From: Yersinia aldovae ATCC 35236
GTDB lineage: Bacteria > Pseudomonadota > Gammaproteobacteria > Enterobacterales > Enterobacteriaceae
Direction of reading: 5' to 3'
DNA: 34,750 nt
Assembly (NCBI RefSeq): GCF_000173735.1
Contig: NZ_ACCB01000042.1
Span: 1 to 34,750, forward strand
The position numbers and the translations under genes are program-made. Below, piece after piece: positions 9,288 through 18,299 of this stretch (its first letter is position 1; every line of letters begins with the position of its first letter). Under the pieces are notes generated by a model. It saw only the letters and a list, made by a program, of their open reading frames with translations, did no database searches and was not told the origin of the DNA.

Positions 9288-9908
9288 ATGAGCTTAGATT
9301 GGTGGTTAACCTATTTGCTGACAACACTGATCCTCAGTCTCTCACCCGGCTCGGGTGCCATTAACACCATGAGCACCACCATCAGCCACGGTACACGGGG
9401 TGTCATCGCGTCAATCTGCGGGTTACAGTTAGGCTTGTCAGTCCATATCGTATTAGTTGGCGTCGGCCTGGGCGCACTGATTTCTCAATCTTTGCTGGCT
9501 TTTGAAATTTTAAAATGGCTGGGTGCGGCTTACTTAATCTGGCTGGGTATTCAACAATGGCGCGCGGCGGGAGCGTTAGACTTACATGCGTTAGCTAACA
9601 GTATGCCACGGCGTAAGCTGTTTAAACGCGCGGTGTTCGTCAATTTGACCAACCCGAAAAGTATTGTTTTTCTGGCCGCATTATTCCCGCAATTTGTGCT
9701 GCCACATCAACCACAGGTGGCGCAATATCTGATTCTTGGTAGCACCAGTGTGATTGTTGATATCATCGTGATGATAGGTTACGCGACTCTTGCCACGCGA
9801 ATTGCTGGCTGGATTAAATCACCACAACAAATGAAATTGCTGAACCGGATCTTTGGTGGGTTATTTATGCTAATAGGTACACTGCTGGCCACCGCCAGAA
9901 AAGTATAA
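9288..9908 (+). CDS. rhtB: Homoserine/homoserine lactone efflux protein RhtB (LysE family)
   Basis: 206 aa from the ATG at 9288 ([13 protein letters not shown]), with CAGGGAG upstream. The frame is open 43 codons further upstream, but that segment is not LysE-like. Features of LysE/RhtB exporters are present: an N-terminal [10 protein letters not shown] motif, several hydrophobic helices and the [11 protein letters not shown] signature near the middle. The family exports homoserine, its lactone and some other amino acids across the inner membrane. It is divergent from pldB and convergent with its paralogue rhtC, the arrangement found in E. coli. Confidence 0.9.
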   Translation: MSLDWWLTYLLTTLILSLSPGSGAINTMSTTISHGTRGVIASICGLQLGLSVHIVLVGVGLGALISQSLLAFEILKWLGAAYLIWLGIQQWRAAGALDLHALANSMPRRKLFKRAVFVNLTNPKSIVFLAALFPQFVLPHQPQVAQYLILGSTSVIVDIIVMIGYATLATRIAGWIKSPQQMKLLNRIFGGLFMLIGTLLATARKV

Positions 9909-9923
9909 AACGCGCTGACATCC

Positions 9924-9951
9924 CCCCAACCACGCCACTAATCGGTTGGGG
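9924..9951. terminator. Hairpin between convergent rhtB and rhtC
   Basis: CCCCAACC (9924-9931) pairs with GGTTGGGG (9944-9951) over a 12-nt loop. It lies in the 49-bp gap between the two stop codons. There is no long T run, so efficiency is uncertain. Confidence 0.55.
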
Positions 9952-9957
9952 AATTTG

Positions 9958-10578
9958 TTAGCGAGATAATATCAGGTGAATACCAAACCCGGCGAATAGC
10001 ACGCCAGTCAGTCCATCAATCCATCGGGATAGCCGCTGATAGCCACGGCGCATCACGGGTAGCGCAAATACGCACGCCACAATACTGAACCAGACGAAGG
10101 TTTCGCCGACAATCAGCACAAATAAGCCCCAGCGTGCGCCAGCACTGACATCATCGCCGACAAACAGTGAAAACACGCTGCCAAAATAGATAACGGCTTT
10201 CGGGTTAGACAAATTCGTCAGAAAACCACGCAGGAAAGTCCTCCCACGGGCAGGCAGCTCAACGTTAACATCACCGTCGGTTGGATTACGTTTAGCACGG
10301 GCAGATTTCAGCAACTGCCACCCCATCCAGCACAAATATAACCCGCCACCGACCATAATGATCTGATGTAACCAGGCCATTTTCTGCAAGATCAGGTTCA
10401 GCCCCATTAATGCCACACCGGCCCAGACCACAATCCCCAGCGAGATCCCCACCACTCCCAGCATCGCCTCACGACGTGAGCGGCTGGCGGCAGTTTGCGA
10501 GACAAAAAAGAAATCTGGCCCCGGACTCATCAACGCCACCAGATGAACCAACGCGACAGTCAGAAATAGCATTAGCAT
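9958..10578 (-). CDS. rhtC: Threonine efflux protein RhtC (LysE family)
   Basis: 206 aa. It is a LysE/RhtB-family exporter paralogous to rhtB, with the N-terminal MSPGPDFFFV motif, the central LTNLSNPKAVIYF signature and about six hydrophobic segments. E. coli RhtC exports threonine and confers threonine resistance. It lies just downstream of recQ on the same strand with a 32-bp gap, as in E. coli. Substrate is inferred from position and overall similarity rather than from a specific residue. Confidence 0.9.
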   Translation of the reverse strand: MLMLFLTVALVHLVALMSPGPDFFFVSQTAASRSRREAMLGVVGISLGIVVWAGVALMGLNLILQKMAWLHQIIMVGGGLYLCWMGWQLLKSARAKRNPTDGDVNVELPARGRTFLRGFLTNLSNPKAVIYFGSVFSLFVGDDVSAGARWGLFVLIVGETFVWFSIVACVFALPVMRRGYQRLSRWIDGLTGVLFAGFGIHLILSR

Positions 10579-10610
10579 AAATAGGCTCTCATTACAGGAA
10601 AGGTGACCGG

Positions 10611-12443
10611 TTAGTCGTCGTTGTTATCCACATGGTCACGGATCATCGCCATAAATGACGCACCAAAGCGCTCCAGCTTGCGTTGCCCAACCCCATTCAC
10701 ACTCAACAGCTCGCTGGCCGTAATTGGCATCTGCTCTGCCATCTCCAGCAACGTGGTATCGTTAAACACCACGTAAGGCGGAATATTGCTTTCGTCGGCG
10801 ATAGATTTGCGCAATTTGCGCAATTTAGCGAACAACTTGCGATCGTAATTGCCACCATACGATTTCTGATTCGCACTGCTGCGTGCTTTCAGATTTTGGA
10901 TACGTGGCACCGCCAGTTGCAACGGCAATTCAGCGCGTAATACTGGCCGCGCGGCCTCGGTCAACTGCAAGGCTGAAAACATCGCGATATTCTGGCTCAG
11001 CAATCCGAGGTGGATCAGTTGGCGCAATACGCTGACCCAATGCTCATGGGTTTGCTCGCGGCCAATGCCGTATACCGACAGTTTGTCATGGCCCATTTCG
11101 CGAATACGCTGGTTATTCGCCCCACGCAGCACCTCGACGATATACCCCAAGCCAAACCGTTGCCCGACGCGATAAACACACGATAACGCTTTTTGCGCAT
11201 CAGCCAAACCATCGTAACGCTTCGGTGGATCAAGACAGATATCGCAGTTGCCGCACGGCTGCTGTTTACCTTCGCCAAAATAGTTCAGCAGCACCAGACG
11301 GCGGCAAGTTTGCGCTTCGGCAAACGCCCCCATCGCATTAAGTTTATGCCGCTCGATATCTTGTTGCGCACCTGCCGGTTTCTCTTCCAAACAGCGGCGT
11401 AACCACGCCATATCGGCCGGGTCATACAGCAGCACAGCTTCAGCGGGCAAACCATCGCGCCCGGCACGGCCGGTTTCCTGATAGTAAGACTCGATAGTAC
11501 GCGGAATGTCAAAATGCACCACAAAACGCACGTTGGGCTTGTTGATGCCCATACCGAAAGCCACAGTCGCGACCACCACTTGTAAGTCGTCACGCTGGAA
11601 AGCCTCCTGCACCTGCGCGCGGCGTTCGTTATCCAGACCGGCATGGTAGGCCGCTACACTTAAACCACGGCTTTGTAAGCGGGCGGTGGTGTCTTCCACT
11701 TTGGCACGACTGTTACAGTAAATAATGCCACTTTTACCACGTTGGTCTTGGACAAAACGCCACAGTTGATCGAGCGGTTTGAACTTTTCCACCAAGGTGT
11801 AGCGGATATTGGGGCGGTCAAAGCTGCTAACCTGAACCAATGGCTGTGACAGATTGAGCAAACGCAAAATATCACCGCGCGTCGCTTCGTCAGCCGTGGC
11901 GGTGAGTGCTATCACCGGTAAATCAGGGAAACGTTGCTTTAACTGACCGAGAGCGCGATATTCCGGGCGGAAATCATGCCCCCATTGGGAGATGCAGTGC
12001 GCTTCATCCACCGCCAACAGCGCGGGACGCCACTGGTGCAGTTGATCAAGAAAGCTCTCCATCACCAACCGTTCAGGCGCGATATACAGCAGCTTAATCT
12101 GGCCGCTGCGGCACCCGTCCATCACGGCCAACTGCTGTTCGCGCGTTTGCGACGAGTTTAAACACCCGGCCCCAACGCCATAAGCCAGTAGCTGGTCAAC
12201 CTGATCTTTCATTAAGGAAATTAAGGGAGAAACCACCAGCGTCAGCCCGTCCGTCACCAGTGCAGGAATCTGATAACACAAGGATTTACCGCCACCGGTT
12301 GGCATCACCACCAGACAGTCTTGCCCGGAGAGAGTGGCGTTGATGATTTCCTGTTGCCCTGGCCGGAATTGCTGATAGCCGAAAGTATCGCGCAATACCT
12401 GAACGGCCAGTAATTCCCTGTTTATCACTGCAGCGGTTGACAC
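10611..12443 (-). CDS. recQ: ATP-dependent DNA helicase RecQ
   Basis: 610 aa from a GTG at 12443 ([11 protein letters not shown]), chosen because GGGGA lies five bases upstream. A TTG four codons earlier also opens the frame. Superfamily 2 helicase motifs: Walker [13 protein letters not shown] box in [24 protein letters not shown] and a motif VI region [11 protein letters not shown] zinc-binding cysteine cluster follows (CRRL with CGNCDIC), then the winged-helix domain and a C-terminal HRDC domain. RecQ unwinds DNA in RecF-pathway recombination and fork repair. It sits between pldA and rhtC as in E. coli. Confidence 0.97.
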   Translation of the reverse strand: MSTAAVINRELLAVQVLRDTFGYQQFRPGQQEIINATLSGQDCLVVMPTGGGKSLCYQIPALVTDGLTLVVSPLISLMKDQVDQLLAYGVGAGCLNSSQTREQQLAVMDGCRSGQIKLLYIAPERLVMESFLDQLHQWRPALLAVDEAHCISQWGHDFRPEYRALGQLKQRFPDLPVIALTATADEATRGDILRLLNLSQPLVQVSSFDRPNIRYTLVEKFKPLDQLWRFVQDQRGKSGIIYCNSRAKVEDTTARLQSRGLSVAAYHAGLDNERRAQVQEAFQRDDLQVVVATVAFGMGINKPNVRFVVHFDIPRTIESYYQETGRAGRDGLPAEAVLLYDPADMAWLRRCLEEKPAGAQQDIERHKLNAMGAFAEAQTCRRLVLLNYFGEGKQQPCGNCDICLDPPKRYDGLADAQKALSCVYRVGQRFGLGYIVEVLRGANNQRIREMGHDKLSVYGIGREQTHEHWVSVLRQLIHLGLLSQNIAMFSALQLTEAARPVLRAELPLQLAVPRIQNLKARSSANQKSYGGNYDRKLFAKLRKLRKSIADESNIPPYVVFNDTTLLEMAEQMPITASELLSVNGVGQRKLERFGASFMAMIRDHVDNNDD

Positions 12444-12467
12444 ACTTTTCCCCAACTATGAGATCTG

Positions 12468-12491
12468 CACAGGCCGGTGAACCGGCCTGTG
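12468..12491. terminator. Strong hairpin between pldA and recQ
   Basis: CACAGGCCGG (12468-12477) and CCGGCCTGTG (12482-12491) form a perfect 10-bp GC-rich stem with a TGAA tetraloop, between the pldA stop and the recQ start. No T run follows on either strand, so it may be a 3'-end or processing hairpin rather than a terminator. Confidence 0.5.
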
Positions 12492-12519
12492 TCTGAAACT
12501 TGCCTAACGCCGGATGACG

Positions 12520-13413
12520 TTAAAGGACATCGTTCAACATGATACCCATACCCACCCGTGTTTGCCTAAAGTTATAGTCAATCATTGACTCACCATAGCC
12601 ACTGAACACCTGAGTATAGAAGCGAACATGCTTGGTAATTGGGTAGCTCCAGCCCATTTCAGCGCCACCATAACCGGTATTCCAGTTATAACGACCATCA
12701 ATACTGAACACGCTATCGCCCAACGCATAACCCACTTTCAGGCGATAATAACCCATGTACTTATTGATATCGGGGTTGTCATCTTTGCTGTCACTTTCAG
12801 GCATACGGTACCAAGGCTTCAGATCGACTTCTAAATTACCACGTTGAGCCATCAGACGGGTATATACACGGTTCCAACTGCGTGAAGTGGGGTCTGCTTT
12901 ACCGTTGGACTGGTGGTTAACACCGAATTCCACTTCACGGAATGTCCAGCCCGCCAATTCATAGTCTGTTGCCCATGCCAGGAAGACTTGGGGTTCGTAG
13001 TTAGTTTCGCGAAATGGCGAAGACTCATCGCTGTTGGATGCTTGCCACCATGAACGCTGGGTATAAGAGGCACCCAATAAAGAGTTGTCACCGGCAATAC
13101 CGCGCCAGATTGGGAAGCCTAAACTCAGTTGGAATTTAACTTCATCCTTCTTGGCATTCTGCGCCCAATCATACGAGCTGATAGCGTCTTTGTTAATGTC
13201 ACTGGTATAGGTATACAATAAATAGTTCGTTTCATACGGATACAGCAGGAATGGATTATCGTGATCCTGCAACATTGCCGCAATAATACTGCCACGCACC
13301 GCAGGCGCATCATGAATCTTCTCAACTGCCGCGTCTTCTGCCTGCGCCAACGTTGGCGCGAGTAATAATGCAATCAAAACCCGCCAAAATTTGCCCATCA
13401 TTCCCCCCATCAT
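12520..13413 (-). CDS. pldA: Outer membrane phospholipase A (PldA, OMPLA)
   Basis: 297 aa from the ATG at 13413 (MMGGMMGKFW). The ATGs at residues 5 and 6 are also possible, and none has a clearly better ribosome site. A signal peptide ends at AQA, about residue 25. The rest is a beta-barrel with alternating aromatic strands. The catalytic triad is visible as NHQSNG and a later SRSWNR: H167, S169 and N181, with the same spacing as H142, S144, N156 of mature E. coli OMPLA. It hydrolyses misplaced phospholipids in the outer leaflet when the outer membrane is perturbed. It is divergent from yigI. Confidence 0.95.
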   Translation of the reverse strand: MMGGMMGKFWRVLIALLLAPTLAQAEDAAVEKIHDAPAVRGSIIAAMLQDHDNPFLLYPYETNYLLYTYTSDINKDAISSYDWAQNAKKDEVKFQLSLGFPIWRGIAGDNSLLGASYTQRSWWQASNSDESSPFRETNYEPQVFLAWATDYELAGWTFREVEFGVNHQSNGKADPTSRSWNRVYTRLMAQRGNLEVDLKPWYRMPESDSKDDNPDINKYMGYYRLKVGYALGDSVFSIDGRYNWNTGYGGAEMGWSYPITKHVRFYTQVFSGYGESMIDYNFRQTRVGMGIMLNDVL

Positions 13414-13594
13414 CTTACGGATTATTTCTATTTGTAATGAAACAGCTCATTCTACACACAAATGATCTCTGGGATTAGACTTGTTTATATTTATGAATTA
13501 ACGACTGGAAAACAACAAAATAGAAGCATAAAATAAACAATTCATTAACTTTTGTTGCCGGGCTATACATGCAACGGCAAAGAGAATAGGGAAA

Positions 13595-14065
13595 ATGTCA
13601 GTGACAACGTTAACGTTGGAGGATGCCCGCCGCATGATCGGCGACGTGTTTGTGTATCACATGCCGTTTAATCGCGAGTTAGGGCTGAGATTAACCCGTT
13701 TTGAGCAAGATTACGCTGAAATAACCTTCGATAATAATGACAAACTGGTCGGCAATATTGCACAGCGCATTCTGCATGGCGGTGTGATTGCCGCAGTACT
13801 GGATGTGGCTGCCGGGCTGGTGTGCGTAGGGAATAGCCTGGTGCGTCATGAACCCCTGATCCAAGAGCAACTGCAAATGAAGCTGGCTAAAATGGGCACT
13901 ATCGACCTGCGTGTCGATTACCTGCGCCCTGGCCGTGGCGAGCATTTTATCGCCAGCAGCAGTATCTTACGCAGCGGTAACAAGGTGTCGGTAGCCCGAG
14001 TTGAGCTGCATAATGAAAGCCAAATGCACATTGCCAGCGCGACGGCGACCTATTTGGTTGGCTGA
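13595..14065 (+). CDS. yigI: PaaI-type hotdog thioesterase YigI
   Basis: 156 aa, ATG at 13595 after AGGGA. The hotdog-fold signature [17 protein letters not shown] lies in the middle, and the C-terminal strand pattern [10 protein letters not shown] is typical of PaaI/4HBT proteins. E. coli YigI is described as an acyl-CoA thioesterase of medium to long chain preference; substrate here is inferred. It is divergent from pldA across 181 bp and is followed by rarD on the same strand 84 bp later. Confidence 0.85.
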   Translation: MSVTTLTLEDARRMIGDVFVYHMPFNRELGLRLTRFEQDYAEITFDNNDKLVGNIAQRILHGGVIAAVLDVAAGLVCVGNSLVRHEPLIQEQLQMKLAKMGTIDLRVDYLRPGRGEHFIASSSILRSGNKVSVARVELHNESQMHIASATATYLVG

Positions 14066-14149
14066 TATGACCAACAGCGGTGATGATTCATAGCGCAAAC
14101 TTAAGTACACTCACCGCATCACCTTTCTGGTTTCGAGCAACACCATCTT

Positions 14150-15040
14150 ATGGATAAACAACGAACCCGTCAGGGCATTTTCTTTGCTCTGGCTGCCTAT
14201 TTTATATGGGGCATTGCACCTGCTTATTTCAAACTCATCCAACAGGTGCCAGCGGATGAAATTCTGACGCATCGCATTATCTGGTCATTTTTCTTTATGC
14301 TGATTTTACTCACCGTCAGCCGCAATTGGCCGCAGGTGCGCAGTGCCATTCAAAATCGTAAGCGCCTGCTATTGCTGGCGGTAACCGCCGTATTGATTGC
14401 CAGCAACTGGCTGCTGTTCATTTGGGCGGTCAACCACAATCATATGCTCGAAGCCAGTCTGGGCTATTTTATTAATCCGCTGGTGAATGTGTTATTCGGT
14501 ATGCTGTTTCTCGGAGAACGTTTTCGTCGTATGCAGTGGGTGGCAGTCTCGTTGGCCTTTGGTGGGGTGTTGATCCAACTGTGGCAGTTTGGTTCGCTGC
14601 CGGTGATTGGTTTAGGTCTGGCGATTACCTTCGCGTTATATGGCTTGATTCGCAAAAAACTGGGGATTGATGCGCAAACCGGTATGTTGGTCGAAACCCT
14701 GTGGCTATTACCCATTGCTGCGGTCTATCTGTTCTTTATTGCTGATAGCCCAACCAGCCACATGAGTGCCAATGCCTGGTCGCTAAACGTGCTGCTGGCA
14801 GCCGCAGGGGTGATTACCACGATTCCGTTGTTGTTCTTCACTGCCGCCGCCACACGCTTAAAACTGTCGACTCTGGGCTTCTTCCAATATCTTGGCCCAA
14901 CATTGATGTTTATTTTGGCGGTAACCTTCTACGGCGAGACTATCGGCAACGATAAAATGGTGACTTTCGCCTTTATTTGGGCGGCATTATTGTTGTTCAC
15001 ACTGGATGCGCTCTATACCCAACGCAAGTTACGCGCTTAA
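14150..15040 (+). CDS. rarD: EamA-family transporter RarD
   Basis: 296 aa. It is a drug/metabolite-transporter protein with about ten hydrophobic segments and two EamA halves. The N terminus GIFFALAAYFIWGIAPAYFK is characteristic of RarD. The family is annotated as a chloramphenicol-sensitive or resistance permease, but the natural substrate is not established. It ends at an intrinsic terminator. E. coli has yigF between corA and rarD; here the gap holds an ERIC element instead. Confidence 0.9.
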   Translation: MDKQRTRQGIFFALAAYFIWGIAPAYFKLIQQVPADEILTHRIIWSFFFMLILLTVSRNWPQVRSAIQNRKRLLLLAVTAVLIASNWLLFIWAVNHNHMLEASLGYFINPLVNVLFGMLFLGERFRRMQWVAVSLAFGGVLIQLWQFGSLPVIGLGLAITFALYGLIRKKLGIDAQTGMLVETLWLLPIAAVYLFFIADSPTSHMSANAWSLNVLLAAAGVITTIPLLFFTAAATRLKLSTLGFFQYLGPTLMFILAVTFYGETIGNDKMVTFAFIWAALLLFTLDALYTQRKLRA

Positions 15041-15061
15041 CAGTTAAAATGCTTAAAAAAA

Positions 15062-15091
15062 CCCGATAACATTGAGTTACCGGGCTTTTTT
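15062..15091 (+). terminator. rarD intrinsic terminator
   Basis: CCCGATAAC (15062-15070) and GTTACCGGG (15076-15084) pair with one A-C mismatch over a 5-nt loop, followed by C and seven T. An A run on the 5' side suggests it could also serve the minus-strand corA transcript. Confidence 0.85.
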
Positions 15092-15099
15092 ATTCATCC

Positions 15100-15299
<200 letters not shown>

Positions 15300-15303
15300 A
15301 AGG

Positions 15304-16254
15304 TTAGAGCCAATTCTTGCGTTTGAAATAGAGATACGGTGCCAAACCCGCAATAATCATCAAACTGATCGCGCCCGGATAGCCAAATGACCAGCGCAAT
15401 TCCGGCATAAACTCAAAGTTCATCCCATAACTTGAAGCCACCAACGTCGGCGGCAGGAACACCACCGAAACCACCGAGAAGATCTTGATGATCCGGTTCT
15501 GCTCGATATTGATAAAGCCCATCGCCGCTTGCATCAGGAAGTTAACTTTCTGGAACAGGGATTCATTGTGCGGTAGCAAAGATTCGATATCGCGCAACAC
15601 TTCGCGAGCCTGTTCCAACTGACCACTCGGCAAGCGGGCTTTGCGCACCAGGAAGTTCAGCGCTCGCTGGGTATCCATCAGACACAGCCGGACTTTCCAG
15701 CCGATATCTTCCTGCTCCGCCAACGTGGACAGCGCAGCATCGTATTCATCGCCCTGCTGACCTTCCATAATGACACGACTCAGCGCTTCTAAATCACTGT
15801 AAATATTCTCTATTTCATCTGCCAACTGTTCAATTTTGGTTTCGAACAAGTCCAACAACAGCTCATAGGCGTTACCATCAACCAGCGTCTGGTTACGGGC
15901 GCGCATACGGTATAAACGAAATGCCGGTAGCTCACGCTCACGCAGCGTATAAAGGCGGCCATCGCGAATGGTAAATGCCACGGTCGAGTTGCCGGCGTGA
16001 TCATCTGCATCTTCGTAATAGAAGAAGGAGTGGATATGCAGGCCGTCTTCATCTTCAAAGAACCGTGCGGAAGCCTCGATGTCGTCCAGCTCTGGCCGTG
16101 TTGCCAGACTTTGCCCTAATTCATTCTGGACGCGTTCTCGCTCCCCTTCTTCTGGCTCGACTAAATCGACCCAAAGTGAGGAGGTCAGGTCGTCTGATTC
16201 ATCCAGCTCCAAACGGGATAAGCGATTGTTGCTTAATTTAAATGCGCTCAGCAT
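15304..16254 (-). CDS. corA: Magnesium/cobalt transporter CorA
   Basis: 316 aa, the standard length. An acidic cytoplasmic N-terminal domain is followed by a long helical region and two C-terminal membrane helices. The selectivity motif YGMN ends at residue 279, and the C terminus is the basic KRKNWL. It forms a pentameric Mg2+ channel, also passing Co2+ and Ni2+. A TTGACA/TAACAT promoter gives a leader of about 250 nt with strong hairpins. A 15-codon ORF overlaps the corA ATG, resembling the corL control reported for Salmonella corA. Confidence 0.97.
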   Translation of the reverse strand: MLSAFKLSNNRLSRLELDESDDLTSSLWVDLVEPEEGERERVQNELGQSLATRPELDDIEASARFFEDEDGLHIHSFFYYEDADDHAGNSTVAFTIRDGRLYTLRERELPAFRLYRMRARNQTLVDGNAYELLLDLFETKIEQLADEIENIYSDLEALSRVIMEGQQGDEYDAALSTLAEQEDIGWKVRLCLMDTQRALNFLVRKARLPSGQLEQAREVLRDIESLLPHNESLFQKVNFLMQAAMGFINIEQNRIIKIFSVVSVVFLPPTLVASSYGMNFEFMPELRWSFGYPGAISLMIIAGLAPYLYFKRKNWL

Positions 16255-16295
16255 GTGCCAAAACTCCCTTGCGGTGATGGATAGGGGATACGCAT
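16248..16295 (-). CDS. Putative corL-like leader peptide (15 aa)
   Basis: A short ORF encodes [15 protein letters not shown], starting at 16295 and stopping at 16248-16250. Its TGA lies inside the corA start region (ATGCTGA), so its termination would place ribosomes at the corA start. Prolines at residues 4, 6 and 8 fit a peptide whose translation rate senses the cell state. In Salmonella a short leader ORF named corL governs Rho-dependent termination in the corA leader; the correspondence is inferred from position and size. The upstream ribosome site is weak. Confidence 0.55.
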   Translation of the reverse strand: MRIPYPSPQGSFGTC

Positions 16296-16389
16296 TGAAG
16301 CACAGAAACAGGTGAGTATTGATAAATACCGAATGTTTCAGACCATAAGGAGATCTGACTCACAGCAGCAGTTTAGCGGGGCTGCTGAC

Positions 16390-16433
16390 AACCACGAAGG
16401 CTATCAGCAAATATGAGGATAGCCTTCGTGGTT
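16390..16433. promoter_or_regulatory. 16-bp perfect hairpin in the corA leader
   Basis: AACCACGAAGGCTATC (16390-16405) pairs perfectly with GATAGCCTTCGTGGTT (16418-16433) around a 12-nt loop. It lies between the corA promoter and the leader peptide. No T run follows on the minus strand, so it is not a simple terminator; a leader-structure role is inferred. Confidence 0.75.
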
Positions 16434-16512
16434 GCACCCTATTAACAGGTTATTGAGCCAGTATCTACTGGGTGTGTCCAAGGCGAATGTCCTCATTAAG
16501 AATAGTGCGCGC

Positions 16513-16542
16513 ATGTTACGCCGAGAAGAAAAAGTCTGTCAA
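16513..16542 (-). promoter_or_regulatory. corA sigma-70 promoter
   Basis: Minus strand: a perfect -35 TTGACA (16537-16542), an 18-bp spacer and a -10 TAACAT (16513-16518). It predicts an mRNA start near 16505 and a leader of about 250 nt. Confidence 0.75.
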
Positions 16543-16712
16543 CCGGTTAAAAGGGGTTAATTCGTGAGCGCGATTCTCTATTCTGGTGTGTTGGATTTTT
16601 TCTCAGGTCAGGCGCTGTCATAAAGTGGGCAGAATCCACCGCCGCTCCCCTTATAACCTGGTGTTATTTACGCTAAATTAACGCTAGCCACTCTTAAGGA
16701 TATTCAGCCAGA

Positions 16713-17186
16713 ATGAAGCAAATTACCGTAAAATCTCTTGTTCAACTGAGCCAGCAAGCCCAGCAATCACCTCGTCTGCGGGCCAATCTCAATTTTCATC
16801 CGCAGCTCGGCGACACAATACAGCGCCTGGCGATTGCAATGGAACCGCAGACCTATGTTCGCCCTCACCGCCACCCCCACACTTGGGAACTGCTCACCGC
16901 CCTGCATGGCAGCTTTATTGTGCTGCTGTTTGATGAGGCAGGAAAGGTGATACACCGTGCGATATTGGGTCAGGAAACCGCTATTTTAGAGATCCCCGCC
17001 AATGTCTGGCATGGGGTGTTATCACTGGAAGCCGGTGCGGTCATCTTTGAGGTAAAACACGGCCCATACCAGCCTGTTGCCACTGAAGATTTTGCGAGTT
17101 GGTCGCCCGCAGAAGGTGAGGCGGAGGTCAGTAATATTCTGGCGTGGTACGGCGTTGCAAGTATGGGTGAGAACTATTCAGGCTAA
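16713..17186 (+). CDS. WbuC-like cupin-fold metalloprotein
   Basis: 157 aa. The cupin metal motif HxH(x4)E(x6)G is exact: H52, H54, E59 and G66, with the second-motif histidine H100 (PANVWHG). The start MKQITVKSLVQL and overall length fit the WbuC family. That family often lies in O-antigen clusters, but no surface-sugar genes are present here. A metal-dependent sugar or small-molecule role is possible; the substrate is not known. It is alone on the plus strand between corA and the TIM-barrel gene and ends at a bidirectional terminator. Confidence 0.82.
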   Translation: MKQITVKSLVQLSQQAQQSPRLRANLNFHPQLGDTIQRLAIAMEPQTYVRPHRHPHTWELLTALHGSFIVLLFDEAGKVIHRAILGQETAILEIPANVWHGVLSLEAGAVIFEVKHGPYQPVATEDFASWSPAEGEAEVSNILAWYGVASMGENYSG

Positions 17187-17207
17187 TGTGCCAGTAAAAA
17201 ACAAAAA

Positions 17208-17238
17208 AAAACCGAAAGCCAGTTTCGACTTCGGTTTT
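17208..17238. terminator. Bidirectional terminator, cupin / TIM-barrel gene
   Basis: AAAACCGAA (17208-17216) and TTCGGTTTT (17230-17238) form a 9-bp stem with a 13-nt loop and A/T runs on both sides. It lies between the cupin and the convergent minus-strand gene. Confidence 0.75.
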
Positions 17239-17315
17239 GCTCATCCTGCATCTTCATTTAGCCAAAAATCGGCCAAACTCACACAGCAGGCTTTCCCTTT
17301 AGTATTGGCAAAATA

Positions 17316-18146
17316 TCAACGCTTTATATTTTTAAACTGTTTGGTGGTGTCCGTTAGTGCAATTTCAGTCGGCAATCGTTCCATAGAACTTGCGCCATAG
17401 AAACCGTCACATTGCGGGCAATTATCCATGATGTATTGAGCATCTTCTGGAGAGGAGATTGGCCCGCCGTGACACAGCACAATGACATCTTCGCGCACTG
17501 CTTTTGCAGCAGCAGCCCATTCGTTAATCAGCGGTACGCAGTCCGTCAACTTCAGCGCGGTATCTGCACCGATATTGCCGCCAGTGGTCAGCCCCATATG
17601 CGGCACAATGATGTCGGCACCCGCTTGAGTCATAGCGACAGCATCAGCGGCGCTGAAAACATAAGGTGTGGTAAGTAAGTCCTTCTCGTGAGCCAGGCGG
17701 ATCATATCCACTTCCAAACCATAGCCCATGCCGGTTTCTTCCAGGTTGGCGCGGAAGTTCCCGTCGATTAAACCAACCGTTGGGAAATTTTGCACGCCAG
17801 AAAAGCCTAGTGATTTCAGTTGATCCAAGAAGTGATCAAACTGGCAAAACGGATCGGTGCCGTTAACCCCAGCCAGTACCGGCGTGTGTTTGACCACTGG
17901 CAGCACTTCTTTAGCCATATCAACCACAATCTCATTAGCGTTGCCGTAGGCCAGCAAGCCTGCCAGCGAACCACGGCCCGCCATACGATAGCGGCCAGAG
18001 TTGTAGATAACGATTAAATCAATACCGCCTGCTTCTTCACATTTAGCAGACAGCCCTGTACCCGCACCGCCACCGATAATCGGCTCACGGCGGGCAATCA
18101 TTTCCCGAAATTTGGCCAAAATGGCCTGGCGTTGAAATTTTGGCAT
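17316..18146 (-). CDS. TIM-barrel phosphoenolpyruvate-hydrolase-family protein (Tm-1 C-terminal-like)
   Basis: 276 aa. The sequence fits the family annotated as phosphoenolpyruvate hydrolase-like or TIM-barrel signal-transduction protein. It has repeating beta/alpha blocks: [68 protein letters not shown] and [16 protein letters not shown]. The same domain forms the C-terminal half of the plant Tm-1 protein, whose N-terminal half is homologous to the upstream UPF0261 gene. The two genes are co-directional, 109 bp apart with an ERIC between them. Reaction and substrate are unproven. Confidence 0.85.
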   Translation of the reverse strand: MPKFQRQAILAKFREMIARREPIIGGGAGTGLSAKCEEAGGIDLIVIYNSGRYRMAGRGSLAGLLAYGNANEIVVDMAKEVLPVVKHTPVLAGVNGTDPFCQFDHFLDQLKSLGFSGVQNFPTVGLIDGNFRANLEETGMGYGLEVDMIRLAHEKDLLTTPYVFSAADAVAMTQAGADIIVPHMGLTTGGNIGADTALKLTDCVPLINEWAAAAKAVREDVIVLCHGGPISSPEDAQYIMDNCPQCDGFYGASSMERLPTEIALTDTTKQFKNIKR

Positions 18147-18176
18147 GTCACTTCTCCAGATAGTTTATGGCCCTAA

Positions 18177-18299
18177 ACCCGTCATACTTCAAACTGCATG
18201 TGCGTTGGCTGCCTTCACTCACCCCAGTCACTTACTCGTGTAAGCTCCTGGGGATTTACTCAGTTGCCGCCTTCCTGCAACTTGAATTATTTAGGGTGT
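18177..18299 (-). repeat. ERIC element (minus orientation) overlapping the UPF0261 gene end
   Basis: About 123 bp. Read on the minus strand it has TAAATAATTCAAGTTGCAGG, AAGGCGGCAACTGAG, the core CCCCAGGAGCTTACACGAGT with AAGTGACTGGGG, and the end TTTGAAGTATGACGGGT. Its left arm forms the last 14 codons and the stop codon of the UPF0261 gene; the rest occupies the intercistronic gap. Confidence 0.92.

Larger units (their letters stand above)
16255..16712. promoter_or_regulatory. corA leader and corA / cupin divergent region
   Basis: 458 bp between divergent starts. On the minus strand it holds the corA promoter and a leader of about 250 nt with a 7-bp hairpin (CAGCAGC 16363-16369 / GCTGCTG 16381-16387), a 16-bp hairpin and the corL-like ORF. 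The 170 bp between the corA promoter and the cupin start (about 16543-16712) should carry the cupin promoter, but no convincing boxes were found. An AAGGA ribosome site lies 13 bp before the cupin ATG. Confidence 0.7.

Noticed and set aside
12468-12491. Classical terminator for pldA
   Set aside because: The stem is strong but no T run follows on either strand; kept only as a hairpin.
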